DNA of 35,608 bases, from positions 1 through 35,608 of the forward strand of contig NIVA01000007.1 in assembly GCA_002254335.1 (NCBI GenBank). Direction: 5' to 3'. Below the pieces are notes generated by a model, which had not been told where the DNA came from, made no database searches, and was given only the letters and a program-made list of their open reading frames with translations. This stretch comes from Bacteroidetes bacterium 4572_114 (GTDB lineage: Bacteria; Bacteroidota; Bacteroidia; Bacteroidales; 4484-276). A program made the position numbers and the translations under genes. Of the stretch, positions 8,238 through 16,947 are shown one piece after another. Position 1 is the first letter of the stretch; each line of letters starts with the position of its first letter.

Positions 8238-8245
8238 CAAAATTA
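8238..8245 (-). promoter_or_regulatory. Candidate -7 box for mqnE (TAATTTTG)
   Basis: TAATTTTG on the minus strand, 15 bases before the mqnE ATG, fits the Bacteroidota consensus. Confidence 0.5.
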
Positions 8246-8295
8246 AGAAGAATCGGGGATAATTTGGGAATGGAAGAATGGAAGATTGGAATAAT

Positions 8296-8330
8296 GGAGT
8301 GTTGGAGTGTTGGAGTGTTGGAGTGTTGGA
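8296..8330. repeat. Octamer tandem repeat (ggagtgtt) x4
   Basis: Four perfect copies of an 8-base unit, preceded by a looser run of tggaag/tggaat words from about 8268. Intergenic, between the divergent mqnE and propeller genes. Confidence 0.9.
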
Positions 8331-8423
8331 AATCCGGGAATAGAAATGTTCAATATGCATGTATAATAATTGCCAAAGGAAGAATTGCCCATAGAGCTTC
8401 ATAAAATTAATTGATAATTTTCA

Positions 8424-8431
8424 TAACTTTG
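8424..8431 (+). promoter_or_regulatory. Candidate -7 box (TAACTTTG)
   Basis: TAACTTTG fits TAnnTTTG, 23 bases before the ATG of the Asp-box propeller gene. Confidence 0.55.
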
Positions 8432-8454
8432 CAATATCACAAAAATCAACCGCT

Positions 8455-10605
8455 ATGAAACAGATTATTTTCACAACCTTAATGTTGACTTTCTGTATCG
8501 GGCCTGTATTTCCTCAGCAGTGGCTAAATGTTGGGCCATACAACGGTCACGGGCCAATTATCGAAGGCCTTATCCAGGACACTTCCAACCCGCAGGTACT
8601 TTATGCTGCTTCAAATGGCGAAGGTATTTATAAAAGCCTCGATAAAGGCGACACATGGGCACAAATAAGCCAGAACGCTGTTACAGGCCAGATGAGCACT
8701 TTAGCCATTTCACCTGGTAATCCCGAAAACATCTACACTGGAGGGTCCGGGGGCAAAATTTACAAAAGTCCAGATGGGGGCAATATGTGGATTGATATTA
8801 GCGGAAACCTGCCGGCAGGCCATATCGGTGATATAGAAATTATGCCCGGCCAGGGTGCAGTTTATGTTGCCATGGCCGGACCGCTTTATAATGAAGGCGG
8901 TGTTTTTATGACAAACAATGAAATTGACTGGATAGAAATATCCCAGGATTTCGCAAACAAAAAGGTAAATTCATTTGAGATAAGTCCTGCAGACCCACAA
9001 GTATTTTTTGCGGCAACACAACAGTATTCAACAAATGGCATCCTCTACAAAAGTTTGGATGGGGGCATTACCTGGTCGGAGGTATTGGACAAAACCATCT
9101 CCGACTTGAAATTTGACCCCAATAATAATCAGAAAATTGTTGCTGCAGCAGAATCTGAAAGAATTTACAGGAGTGAAGACAACGGGGTTTCCTGGGATTA
9201 CTATTATGGTTTTCCTTCCATTACAGATTTTTTAGATGTTACTTTCAACAGTAACAATAGCAACGAAATGCTGGTGGCCAGTCAGGGTTCAAATTATGCC
9301 ATCCCGGGGATTTACAAGAGTGTCAACGGAGGTGAATCCTGGTTTGGTTCGGACAACGGAATGACATCAAGGTATGTATTTTCAGTTTTATTCGATATGG
9401 AAAACGGCCAGAATGCATTTTGTGGTAGCAGATTAGGTTTTCACAAATCGGCAGATGGTGGCGAAAACTGGGAAACTTCCATACTGGGAATGAAACGCCT
9501 GTTTGTTTATTCGATACTAATAAACGACAGTAATCCCGATCATTGGATTGCGGACACCGATGTAGGAATGCAGATCACCGAAAACCAGGGTCAGGACTGG
9601 GCCCAGGCCAATGGTTATTGCACACCAAAAATCTATTTGCCGGGCACGGATACAGTTTATGGTATTATTGGGGAAGGATCATATTCCGATGGAATATATA
9701 TCAGTAATGATGACGGATATAATTGGCAGGTATTGGAATGGATGATGAATGTTACTGATCTGGATGTTGTAAATAAAAACCCTTCAACATTGTATGTGAT
9801 ATCATCTGGTTCAGTTGGTAAGTCTGTAAACGGGGGCTTGAACTGGTCTGCCGCTTCAAGTGGAATTAATGAAGATCCGGTACTATGCCTTGAGATTGAT
9901 CAAAATCACCCCGACACCATTTTTGCCATCACCTCATCAAAGGTATGGAAAACGATAGACGGAGCGGTTTCATGGGCTGAAATACCCGGGCCATTTGCCG
10001 ACTATAATCCACTTACTTTAACTATTGATCCGCAAAATACAGAACTGATTTATATCGGGGCCGATGAGGTATTGATTACAAGTACAAATGGCGGAACGGA
10101 TTGGACTGTTGAAAGTTTACCTTGTTCGGGTTTACGTACAATTGCTTTAAGCCCGGTTTACGAAGGGGTTATTTTTACAGGTTTTGATACAGAAGGGATT
10201 TATATAAGCCTTGACCAGGGATTGAACTGGACGGAAATGAATGAAGGGCTAAACAATAAAACAGTTAACTGCATGTCAATCAGTCCTGGTTCGGATTTTT
10301 TACTTTGCGGGACCCACGGGGATGCAATTTTCAAGGCGGATATTTCATTTGTTGGGGCGGGGGTTGCAGGAAATATCGAAACCAAATCCCTGAACATTTT
10401 CCCTGTCCCTGCTAAAGATAAGGTTTATATTAATATAAATTACGAATTTGAATCGATAGAGATTTACAACATCAATGGGGAACTCCAAATAATCTCCCAC
10501 CAAAAGGAAGTTGTAATATCAGAACTTTCTCGCGGTATTTATTTCGTTGCAGTAGTTTTAGCAAATGGACGTAAAATTGAAACTAAAAAAATTGTCAAAT
10601 TATAG
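8455..10605 (+). CDS. Secreted Asp-box (BNR/sortilin-like) beta-propeller protein, T9SS cargo
   Basis: The 716-residue protein starts with a signal peptide (MKQIIFTTLMLTFCIGPVFP). It is then filled with about a dozen Asp-box motifs of the S-x-D-x-G-x-T-W type (for example SLDKGDTW, SLDGGITW, SADGGENW, SLDQGLNW), spaced about 45-60 residues, which build one or two beta-propellers as in the VPS10/sialidase/xyloglucanase superfamily. The last ~75 residues, from SLNIFPVPAKDKVYI to KKIVKL, are a type A T9SS sorting domain, so it should cross the outer membrane and be surface-attached or released. The Asp-box fold can hydrolyse or bind glycans; no catalytic residues can be assigned, so substrate is unknown. 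Confidence 0.88.
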   Translation: MKQIIFTTLMLTFCIGPVFPQQWLNVGPYNGHGPIIEGLIQDTSNPQVLYAASNGEGIYKSLDKGDTWAQISQNAVTGQMSTLAISPGNPENIYTGGSGGKIYKSPDGGNMWIDISGNLPAGHIGDIEIMPGQGAVYVAMAGPLYNEGGVFMTNNEIDWIEISQDFANKKVNSFEISPADPQVFFAATQQYSTNGILYKSLDGGITWSEVLDKTISDLKFDPNNNQKIVAAAESERIYRSEDNGVSWDYYYGFPSITDFLDVTFNSNNSNEMLVASQGSNYAIPGIYKSVNGGESWFGSDNGMTSRYVFSVLFDMENGQNAFCGSRLGFHKSADGGENWETSILGMKRLFVYSILINDSNPDHWIADTDVGMQITENQGQDWAQANGYCTPKIYLPGTDTVYGIIGEGSYSDGIYISNDDGYNWQVLEWMMNVTDLDVVNKNPSTLYVISSGSVGKSVNGGLNWSAASSGINEDPVLCLEIDQNHPDTIFAITSSKVWKTIDGAVSWAEIPGPFADYNPLTLTIDPQNTELIYIGADEVLITSTNGGTDWTVESLPCSGLRTIALSPVYEGVIFTGFDTEGIYISLDQGLNWTEMNEGLNNKTVNCMSISPGSDFLLCGTHGDAIFKADISFVGAGVAGNIETKSLNIFPVPAKDKVYININYEFESIEIYNINGELQIISHQKEVVISELSRGIYFVAVVLANGRKIETKKIVKL

Positions 10606-10631
10606 GGAAAATCATATTGGCTAAATATTCA

Positions 10632-10639
10632 TATTTTTG
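10632..10639 (+). promoter_or_regulatory. Candidate -7 box (TATTTTTG)
   Basis: TATTTTTG, 14 bases upstream of the antitoxin-like ATG, fits TAnnTTTG. Confidence 0.45.
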
Positions 10640-10653
10640 CAAAAACTTAACCC

Positions 10654-10875
10654 ATGAAACAATTTATTGTTACTATTCCTAAACAAGAGGAAGCCTTCTT
10701 TAAAAAATTAATGCAAAGCATTAACTTTATCGACTTTTCTGAAGAAGACACAATTTATAGTATTCCTGATTCTCACAAAACTTTAGTTAGGGAACGAATT
10801 GAGAAATATGGTTCGGATAGAAGCAATTATCTCTCCCGGAAAGAACTGGATGAAAAGATTAAATTTAAACAATAA
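10654..10875 (+). CDS. Antitoxin-like small protein (partner of ParE-type remnant)
   Basis: The 73-residue protein is charged and mostly helical (EEAFFKKLMQSINFIDFSEE, then SHKTLVRERIEKYG). It resembles the small addiction-module components that precede RelE/ParE toxins in Bacteroidota. Support is mainly its place: the remains of a ParE-like toxin follow at once. It has its own -7 box and an intact frame, so it may still be made although the toxin is not. Confidence 0.6.
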   Translation: MKQFIVTIPKQEEAFFKKLMQSINFIDFSEEDTIYSIPDSHKTLVRERIEKYGSDRSNYLSRKELDEKIKFKQ

Positions 10876-11078
10876 TTTATGTTGTAATAATAAATCAGGA
10901 GGTTTATACTGATCTGGAGAAGGAAATTAGCTGGTATGATGATGTTCATTGCCTTCCAATTAACAAATTTCCTTATATGATACATTACAGGATAGATGAG
11001 TTCAAACATTTGGTTTTTATTGAAGCTATTCTACATACCAGTCGAAATCCTTCAATGTGGAAAAAGAAAAACCAATAA
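10875..11078 (+). pseudogene. Internally deleted RelE/ParE-family toxin
   Basis: A frame running into TAA at 11076-11078 reads INQEVYTDLEKEISWYDD directly followed by CLPINKFPYMIHYRIDE and AILHTSRNPSMW. The first block is the N-terminal helix of ParE toxins (DLEEEIxWY). The second is the C-terminal sheet (FPYxIxYRIDE, HTSRNPxxW). About 30-40 residues that normally separate them are gone. No standard in-frame start remains: the frame begins around ATT/ATA codons overlapping the antitoxin stop. The toxin is therefore almost certainly inactive. Confidence 0.8.
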
Positions 11079-11405
11079 TCCCCAACTTGCATCCCTGGCA
11101 AAGAAAATTTACAAAATAGCTGTCAGACAGTTGCCCGCTTGCTGGATTATTGGATAAGAACAAATAGCATCGCAATACTATATTTGAAACACATAAACTG
11201 TCTGATAGCTTTCATCTTCAATCACCAAAAACTTGAGTCCACTCCGATAAGTGAAATTTTACCGCGAAACTTGTCCGTATGGATGCGCAAATAAAAATTA
11301 TCAATAAGTTGTTATTTAAGAATTTACGAATGATATAATTTCACGAATTTCCGAAAACAAAGTTTTCGGAGCGGTCTCAAACTTTAAACTCCAAACTCCT
11401 CCCCC
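11079..11405. other. Intergenic region with two hairpin-forming inverted repeats
   Basis: No gene is seen. Arms 11118-11132 and 11196-11210 form a 15-base inverted repeat (14 of 15 matches). A second hairpin at 11350-11370 has a perfect 9-base stem (tccgaaaac/gttttcgga) and an AAA loop. The sequence after it (cggagcggtctcaaacttt) resembles the stretch at about 24598-24619, suggesting a dispersed family. No T-run follows the hairpin. Confidence 0.6.
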
Positions 11406-13073
11406 CTACCTCAAAACCCTGGCCGAAAATACCTCACCATCCACCAAAAGTTTTACGATATAAACCCCGGTTTTGGCTTTGGATAAATCAAAACTAACCA
11501 GGCCCGATGAAGGTATTGATCCTTCGGATAAATAAACCCTCTCACCTAAAACATTAAATACCTCAACTTTCAGTAATTGTCCCTGAAAGGCTCTCACATC
11601 AATATTAACCAGGCCGGTGGTTGGATTTGGAAAAACTGCCAACGGATTTTCTTTTTTCTGTTCATTAATCCCGACAATCGAAATACCATCAATTTCATCT
11701 AAACCGGTATTATCAGGGTCGAGCCATGGTTTAAGCCGGGTTGAATCGGCATTGCCAATCTTGTCCCAGGAATAGGAAAATTTACCATAATAATCAGGGC
11801 CGGTAAGGTTTGAACAACTGGCATCGCCTCCGGTAAGCTGGCCTACCATCCTGCCATCAATATTAAAAATAGGGCACCCTGACGAACCTGGCTCTGTAAC
11901 ACCGTGCCCGTTTTCAGTTTCCGACCAAACCACTTTCCAATGTGTGCCCCCGATACTGCCCCAATTTGTTGAGGTCAAGGTTGAGGTGTATGTCGATATT
12001 TTTCGGATATCGCCCTGTGGCTGATGGATGGTAACACCCTCGGGGCTGGCATCACCAATATTGCTCCATCCTACAAAGTAGGGGTTATAATTTTCGGGGA
12101 CATTCACGTTTAACTTTATCAACTTAAAATCGGAGGCCACCCCTGCCCCACCGGCAGCGGCAACCTTTGAAGCACCAACAATGGTATATGAATCGAACAA
12201 AGTATCGCTTGACGGATCTTCACAATCAGGCCCCTCATACCTGAAATAAAAAATCCAGGCATCCAAATCATCCGGTGTGGCATCTGCCCCGCAATGATCT
12301 GCCGTTATTAAATAAGGTGTCCCGTCCTGCCGGGTATTGTTTACCAAAGTACCGGAACATAAGACCGAAGAGCTTCCCGACTGTTTGACAATAATCTTGC
12401 ATGAGCCATTTTTCTGATCCTGCCATTCATTTCCTTCCAGGCAATTTACATTTACCTCGCATGGCCCGGAACTACCAAATCCACGGCCCCCAAAAATCCT
12501 TTCGGCGGTGCGGTAAACATATCCCACTTCGCCGATGATAATTTCGGGCTTCTCTTTTAATCCGTAAGGTTGAACATATTCAAGGATGACCTGTTCACCA
12601 TAAATCATTTCGGTGGCAAACACCCCGCCATCATTATTGGTTTTATGGTTAAAGGCACCAATCACCTGCCATTTATTTGTATTGTACAGAAATAATCCCC
12701 CACCTTCAGGAATCAAAAATTTATCGTAATAAAGCAATATTGCCTGCGCATTTTCCGAGCTAACGGCCAATCGGCAAATCTTGCCCCCGTCCGGCATGTT
12801 CAACCAATTTCCTTCTTTGGCAAGATTTATTTCAACCGGCCTACATTCGGCAAAACGCATGGGTATGCCATATTTGCCGGTTTCGGCATCTTCGGCAAGC
12901 AACCGTTCAACATCGGGGACAGGGGTTTCAAAAACAGGGAAATCATCATTCTCAATCGAAAACCTTGTTGTTGGCGGCACCCCCCCATAACTGATTTGCG
13001 ATAAAACATTTCCGCTGAAGCCTATCGAAAAGAGCAGAAAGCTTAGGGATGCAATAATTGTATGTTTTTTCAA
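11406..13073 (-). CDS. Secreted trypsin-like (lysyl endopeptidase-type) serine protease, T9SS cargo
   Basis: The 555-residue preproprotein has a signal peptide (MKKHTIIASLSFLLFSIGFS), a ~200-residue N-terminal prodomain, then a chymotrypsin-fold domain. The catalytic residues are H260 (ITADHC), D315 (ASDFKLIKL) and S398 (EPGSSGCPIF), and there are several Cys likely in disulfides. The layout resembles Achromobacter/Lysobacter lysyl endopeptidase. The C-terminal ~80 residues (VFPNPTTGLVNIDVRAFQ to the end) form a type A T9SS sorting domain. It should act outside the cell in protein degradation; Lys specificity is suggested by family only. A -7 box lies 25 bases upstream. The 3' neighbour region is the hairpin-rich 11079-11405 gap. 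Confidence 0.9.
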   Translation of the reverse strand: MKKHTIIASLSFLLFSIGFSGNVLSQISYGGVPPTTRFSIENDDFPVFETPVPDVERLLAEDAETGKYGIPMRFAECRPVEINLAKEGNWLNMPDGGKICRLAVSSENAQAILLYYDKFLIPEGGGLFLYNTNKWQVIGAFNHKTNNDGGVFATEMIYGEQVILEYVQPYGLKEKPEIIIGEVGYVYRTAERIFGGRGFGSSGPCEVNVNCLEGNEWQDQKNGSCKIIVKQSGSSSVLCSGTLVNNTRQDGTPYLITADHCGADATPDDLDAWIFYFRYEGPDCEDPSSDTLFDSYTIVGASKVAAAGGAGVASDFKLIKLNVNVPENYNPYFVGWSNIGDASPEGVTIHQPQGDIRKISTYTSTLTSTNWGSIGGTHWKVVWSETENGHGVTEPGSSGCPIFNIDGRMVGQLTGGDASCSNLTGPDYYGKFSYSWDKIGNADSTRLKPWLDPDNTGLDEIDGISIVGINEQKKENPLAVFPNPTTGLVNIDVRAFQGQLLKVEVFNVLGERVYLSEGSIPSSGLVSFDLSKAKTGVYIVKLLVDGEVFSARVLR

Positions 13074-13098
13074 AATATTATTATTTTAAGATTCTTGC

Positions 13099-13106
13099 CA
13101 AAAGTA
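13099..13106 (-). promoter_or_regulatory. Candidate -7 box for the serine protease (TACTTTTG)
   Basis: TACTTTTG on the minus strand, 25 bases before the protease ATG. Confidence 0.55.
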
Positions 13107-13123
13107 GGTAAATTCAAAAATGC

Positions 13124-15121
13124 TTATGCCTTTTTATTAGAAGGCAGTTCAAGTCCGTAACCGGATTTTTCATCTTCCCTTTTCAACAGAAGGGCAAATA
13201 TCAACCCAAACAGGCCGAGTATGGCAAACATTGAAATGGTGTAGGTATAATTTAACGGTGTTTTTACTTTTGCCACCGTATTGTCAGTCATTTTCAGGTA
13301 ATTGATATTTACAAAATCAATATCGCCCTTGCCCACTTTTAAGCTAAGTTGCCCATCCGCATTAAAAAACACGTCATGCCTTTCGTCCAGGACATGCAGG
13401 TTGGCAGCGGTGTCGATTATGCTGATTTTAATTTCTTTGGCCTGTTTGACAAAAGATTGATGTTCCTCAGGTATGTCGCACACAAATTTGATGTGGCCCA
13501 GTGTGTCAAGTGTAAAATTACTGCTTGAAAAAAGCTCACGTTCAGGTTCTTCAACTGAAGAAACAACCAGAATCTGATTTCCCGGCCCAACATCAAAATA
13601 CTGCAGGTTTATCATATCTATTTTAACAGCGGCACCAAGCCCACTGAAGAACTTACCGTTTTCATCCGACCTGGATTGCAATTTCCCTGACCACATCATA
13701 TCGCCCGATTTCTCAATAGAGCGTTCAAATCCATCTTCATCTTCACCACGGATAAAATCGCCGGGTAGCTCAAACAGGCTCACCCCGGCCAGGAAATCTT
13801 TGTTTTTAACGGCCTTGTCATTATTGTCAAGATAAGAGGCTTCAATAACTTTTGAGACCTTAAGTTGGGCCATTTGAGCCTTGTTGATGACAATTTCAGA
13901 ATTACTGTTGGTTATATCCAAAATTGAACCGGCCAAAATCGGAAAAATAAACAGCCCCAGGTTTTGTATCGAGAACATTGCCCCATAGGCTGACCCGATC
14001 CGCTTTTCGTCAACAATTTTAGCTACGGAAGGCCACATGGCCGCAGGGACCAAAGCGATGGAAATACCTAACAAAACCAACGGCACAACCGGGTTAATAT
14101 ATGTAAATGCAAGAGTTAGATGGATCAAGGTAAGTAAAATGGAACCAAAAACCATCAGTGTGGCACTACGTCCGAATTTATCCACAACAAGGCCAAACAA
14201 CGGTGTGGCAAACATGGTTACCCAATAAAGTATGGATGCAATTTTCCCGCTGTGCGAAAGGGTCATCCCAAATTTATTTAGCAGAAAATCGGGCGAAAAT
14301 GCCTGGAAGGGAAATACCGCAGAATAAAATGTTACACACAACAAAGTAACATAAATGAAGGATTTGTTGGTAAGCATCTTGCCCAAATCCCTGAAACTAA
14401 AGGAATCATCCGTCTTGATAACTTGTGTTTTGGCACTCAATTGCTTATCAATCTTAATATCGAAAATGGTGTAAACCAGGAAAGCCAAAAAAGCGATCAA
14501 CAGTAAGGATGACGCAAACCAAATGGCAACAGACCAGTGGGAAGCGCTTTCGGCAATTTCGGCCGAATAGAACAAAGCCAAGGCTGAACCGGCACGGGCA
14601 AGCCCAATCTTCACCCCGAAAGCCAGGGCCAGCTCTTTGCCCTTAAACCATTTCACTATCACTTTGCTAACCATAACAATGCTGGTTTCGGCACCAAGCC
14701 CGAAGAAGAAGCGGCCCAGCAGCATCATTTTTAATTCGGGCGAATAACCTGGCAAAAATGAATTGAACAAATCGTAGCCAAAGCCACCATTGCTAAAATA
14801 TTTACTGGCGCCCCAGGCGGTAACCAAACCTCCAATGGCCATCATGCCCACGAACAAAAACCCGGTACGGCGGATGCCCAGCTTATCGAGGATGATACCG
14901 CCCAAAACAGCCATCAACAAAAAAGTATTGGGGATGGAATATGCGGCAACAAACAGCCCATAGTCACCTGATGTGATGTTAAAATTTTCTTCCAACAAAC
15001 GTTTCAGTGGCGAGATGGCATCATAAAAATAGTAATTTGCAGCCTGCACAAAAGCAATCAACAGTAATATTGACCATCGTGTTGATGCCGAATCTTTGAG
15101 GGATTTTTTAAGTTGTTCCAT
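13124..15121 (-). CDS. MFS transporter with ~200-residue extra domain between the last two helices
   Basis: The 665-residue protein begins MEQLKKSLKDSASTRW and shows major facilitator features: the first-loop motif GGIILDKLGIRRTG, and VDKFGRSA in the second half. It is a close paralog of the next gene (15415-16812, 465 residues), matching it from end to end. The exception is residues ~405-620, inserted after GSILDITNS and before the last helix (YTISMFAILGLFGLIFALLL). The insert is polar and beta-rich (WSGKLQSRSDENGKFFSGLG), with no hydrophobic segment long enough to cross the membrane. By MFS topology it should face the periplasm. Transported substrate is unknown. Confidence 0.85.
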   Translation of the reverse strand: MEQLKKSLKDSASTRWSILLLIAFVQAANYYFYDAISPLKRLLEENFNITSGDYGLFVAAYSIPNTFLLMAVLGGIILDKLGIRRTGFLFVGMMAIGGLVTAWGASKYFSNGGFGYDLFNSFLPGYSPELKMMLLGRFFFGLGAETSIVMVSKVIVKWFKGKELALAFGVKIGLARAGSALALFYSAEIAESASHWSVAIWFASSLLLIAFLAFLVYTIFDIKIDKQLSAKTQVIKTDDSFSFRDLGKMLTNKSFIYVTLLCVTFYSAVFPFQAFSPDFLLNKFGMTLSHSGKIASILYWVTMFATPLFGLVVDKFGRSATLMVFGSILLTLIHLTLAFTYINPVVPLVLLGISIALVPAAMWPSVAKIVDEKRIGSAYGAMFSIQNLGLFIFPILAGSILDITNSNSEIVINKAQMAQLKVSKVIEASYLDNNDKAVKNKDFLAGVSLFELPGDFIRGEDEDGFERSIEKSGDMMWSGKLQSRSDENGKFFSGLGAAVKIDMINLQYFDVGPGNQILVVSSVEEPERELFSSSNFTLDTLGHIKFVCDIPEEHQSFVKQAKEIKISIIDTAANLHVLDERHDVFFNADGQLSLKVGKGDIDFVNINYLKMTDNTVAKVKTPLNYTYTISMFAILGLFGLIFALLLKREDEKSGYGLELPSNKKA

Positions 15122-15155
15122 GAAATTTTATTATAGAATAATGGAATAGACATTT

Positions 15156-15197
15156 ACCCCCCGCCTTTTCGCCCGTACGGGCGAAAAGGCGGGGGGT
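15156..15197. repeat. 42-base perfect palindrome between the MFS genes
   Basis: Bases 15156-15197 are perfectly self-complementary with the centre at GTAC, very G/C-rich in an A/T-rich gap. It would form a very strong cruciform or hairpin. No T-run follows on either side, so it is not a classic terminator; a REP-type element or an RNA processing barrier between the two paralogs is possible. The remainder of 15122-15414 shows nothing else. Confidence 0.9.
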
Positions 15198-15414
15198 ATT
15201 CACCATTTCAATCCAACCCCCGGCTATGGATTTCACATATAAACCCATATTATGGACGGACAAAATAGTCTGACAGTTGTCCACCCAATTATTTGCTTTT
15301 TATACTAAACATTTTGATAATATCTACATTATAGCATTGTAGCATTTTTGCACATTCCACTAAATCCACGGTAGATCATTGTTTATTCCTCTGTCATCAC
15401 CAGGATCAGGTTTA

Positions 15415-16812
15415 TTAACTAACACTGTTTTCTGTTTTGGTATTTGAGGGAAGTTCCAGGCCGTACCCTGATGTTTTGTCGTCCCATTTCAACAGCAAGG
15501 CAAAAATAAAACCTACAATACCAAACCCAACAAACATAAGCATTGTCGGGGTATAATTTAGCCTGGCCCCTGCTTCAATCATTTCGGGGGTGATGCCGGG
15601 GTTGGTGTTGTCGAGAAGGGTCCCTGCTAAAATCGGGACGCCAAACAACCCCAGGTTTTGTAGCGAGAACATCGCCCCGTAGGCCGTCCCAATCCGGTGT
15701 TCAGGAACTATTTTGGCCACCGAAGGCCACATGGCTGCAGGCACAAGTGAAAATGCTATGCCCAACAATACCATCAATACATATACATTAAAAGTTGTCA
15801 GGCTAAACATCAGATGGACAAAAATCAGCAACAGCGAGCCATATATCATCAGTGAAGCACTCCTGCCTTTTTTATCCACAAACCAACCGAAAAGTGGTGT
15901 AAAAATCACGGTACCATAAGGCAGCAAAGATGCGATGTCGCCAGCGGTTTTTACTGAAACCCCAAATTTGTGGTGGAAAAAATCGGGTGCATATTTTAGA
16001 AATGGAAATACAGCAGCATAAAAAGTTACACACAAAGCAGTAATAAAAAGAAATGACCGGTTGGTAAGGAGTTTGCCCAGATCTGATATTTGAAATTCTT
16101 CATCTTTGTCTATCAGGCTTGCTTTTGTTTGTGTTTGCCTGTCGAGTTTAACATCGTACATAATATAAACCAGAAAAACCAGAAAGCCAACCAATAGCAA
16201 CATTGCGGCAAACCAAACCGGTGCCGACCAAAAATCGGGCATTACCAAACGGGGCGACAAGTTAAAAGCAAGGGCGGTCCCGATACGGGCAATCCCCAGG
16301 TTAAGGGCAAATGCAAGGGCTATCTCATAACCTTTAAACCATTTCACTAAGATTTTACTGGCCACCACAATACTGGTTTCTGCCCCCAGACCAAATAACA
16401 ACATGCCAAACGACATCATTTTTAATCCCGGTGAATAATCTGTCCAAAAGGAGTTCATTAACCCATAACTAAACCCTCCATTATTATAATAATCTGTAGC
16501 GCCATAAGCCGTTAAAAATGCGCCAATTAACATAAATACAGCAAACAACAGGCCTGTTGGCCTTATACCAAGTTTGTCGAGGATAATACCGCCCAGGACG
16601 GCCATTAAAAGAAAAGTATTTGGAAAAGCGTAAAATCCGGCCACAATCCCAAAATCCTGTGAACTAAAATTTAATTTTTCCTGCAATAAAGTTTTCAATG
16701 GCGAAAGAGCATCATAAAAATAATAATTTGCCGCCATCAAAAAGCTGACAATTACCATCATTGCCCAGCGTGCTGAAGCTTTATCACGTAGTGTCCTTTT
16801 TAACTGTTCCAT
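15415..16812 (-). CDS. MFS transporter
   Basis: The frame opens at 16848, but I choose ATG 16812 because it gives the same N-terminus (MEQLKRTLRDKASARW) as the paralog and leaves room for a promoter. The 465-residue protein has 12 predicted helices, GGIILDKLGIRPTG in the first cytoplasmic loop, VDKKGRSA in the middle of the second half, and the conserved KWFKGYEIALAFALNLGIAR in the first half. It ends SGYGLELPS like its neighbour. It imports or exports a small solute across the inner membrane; the substrate is not predictable. The two genes are a tandem duplication separated by a palindrome-bearing gap. Confidence 0.88.
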   Translation of the reverse strand: MEQLKRTLRDKASARWAMMVIVSFLMAANYYFYDALSPLKTLLQEKLNFSSQDFGIVAGFYAFPNTFLLMAVLGGIILDKLGIRPTGLLFAVFMLIGAFLTAYGATDYYNNGGFSYGLMNSFWTDYSPGLKMMSFGMLLFGLGAETSIVVASKILVKWFKGYEIALAFALNLGIARIGTALAFNLSPRLVMPDFWSAPVWFAAMLLLVGFLVFLVYIMYDVKLDRQTQTKASLIDKDEEFQISDLGKLLTNRSFLFITALCVTFYAAVFPFLKYAPDFFHHKFGVSVKTAGDIASLLPYGTVIFTPLFGWFVDKKGRSASLMIYGSLLLIFVHLMFSLTTFNVYVLMVLLGIAFSLVPAAMWPSVAKIVPEHRIGTAYGAMFSLQNLGLFGVPILAGTLLDNTNPGITPEMIEAGARLNYTPTMLMFVGFGIVGFIFALLLKWDDKTSGYGLELPSNTKTENSVS

Positions 16813-16845
16813 GAATTTTGATTTTAAATTAAAATTAAAAAGCCC

Positions 16846-16853
16846 CAAAAGTA
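16846..16853 (-). promoter_or_regulatory. Candidate -7 box for MFS gene (TACTTTTG)
   Basis: TACTTTTG on the minus strand, 33 bases before ATG 16812. It lies across the longer possible start at 16848, which favours the shorter start. Confidence 0.55.
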
Positions 16854-16947
16854 CATTTTTTACTAAAAAACCGCGAACTAAAGTTCATAATGTTACCGTT
16901 TCAATTCGGGATATTTTCTTTATTTTGCCAAACATTTCCTCAACAGG

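Noticed and set aside
15156..15197. Rho-independent terminator
   Set aside because: The palindrome is not followed by a T-run on either strand.
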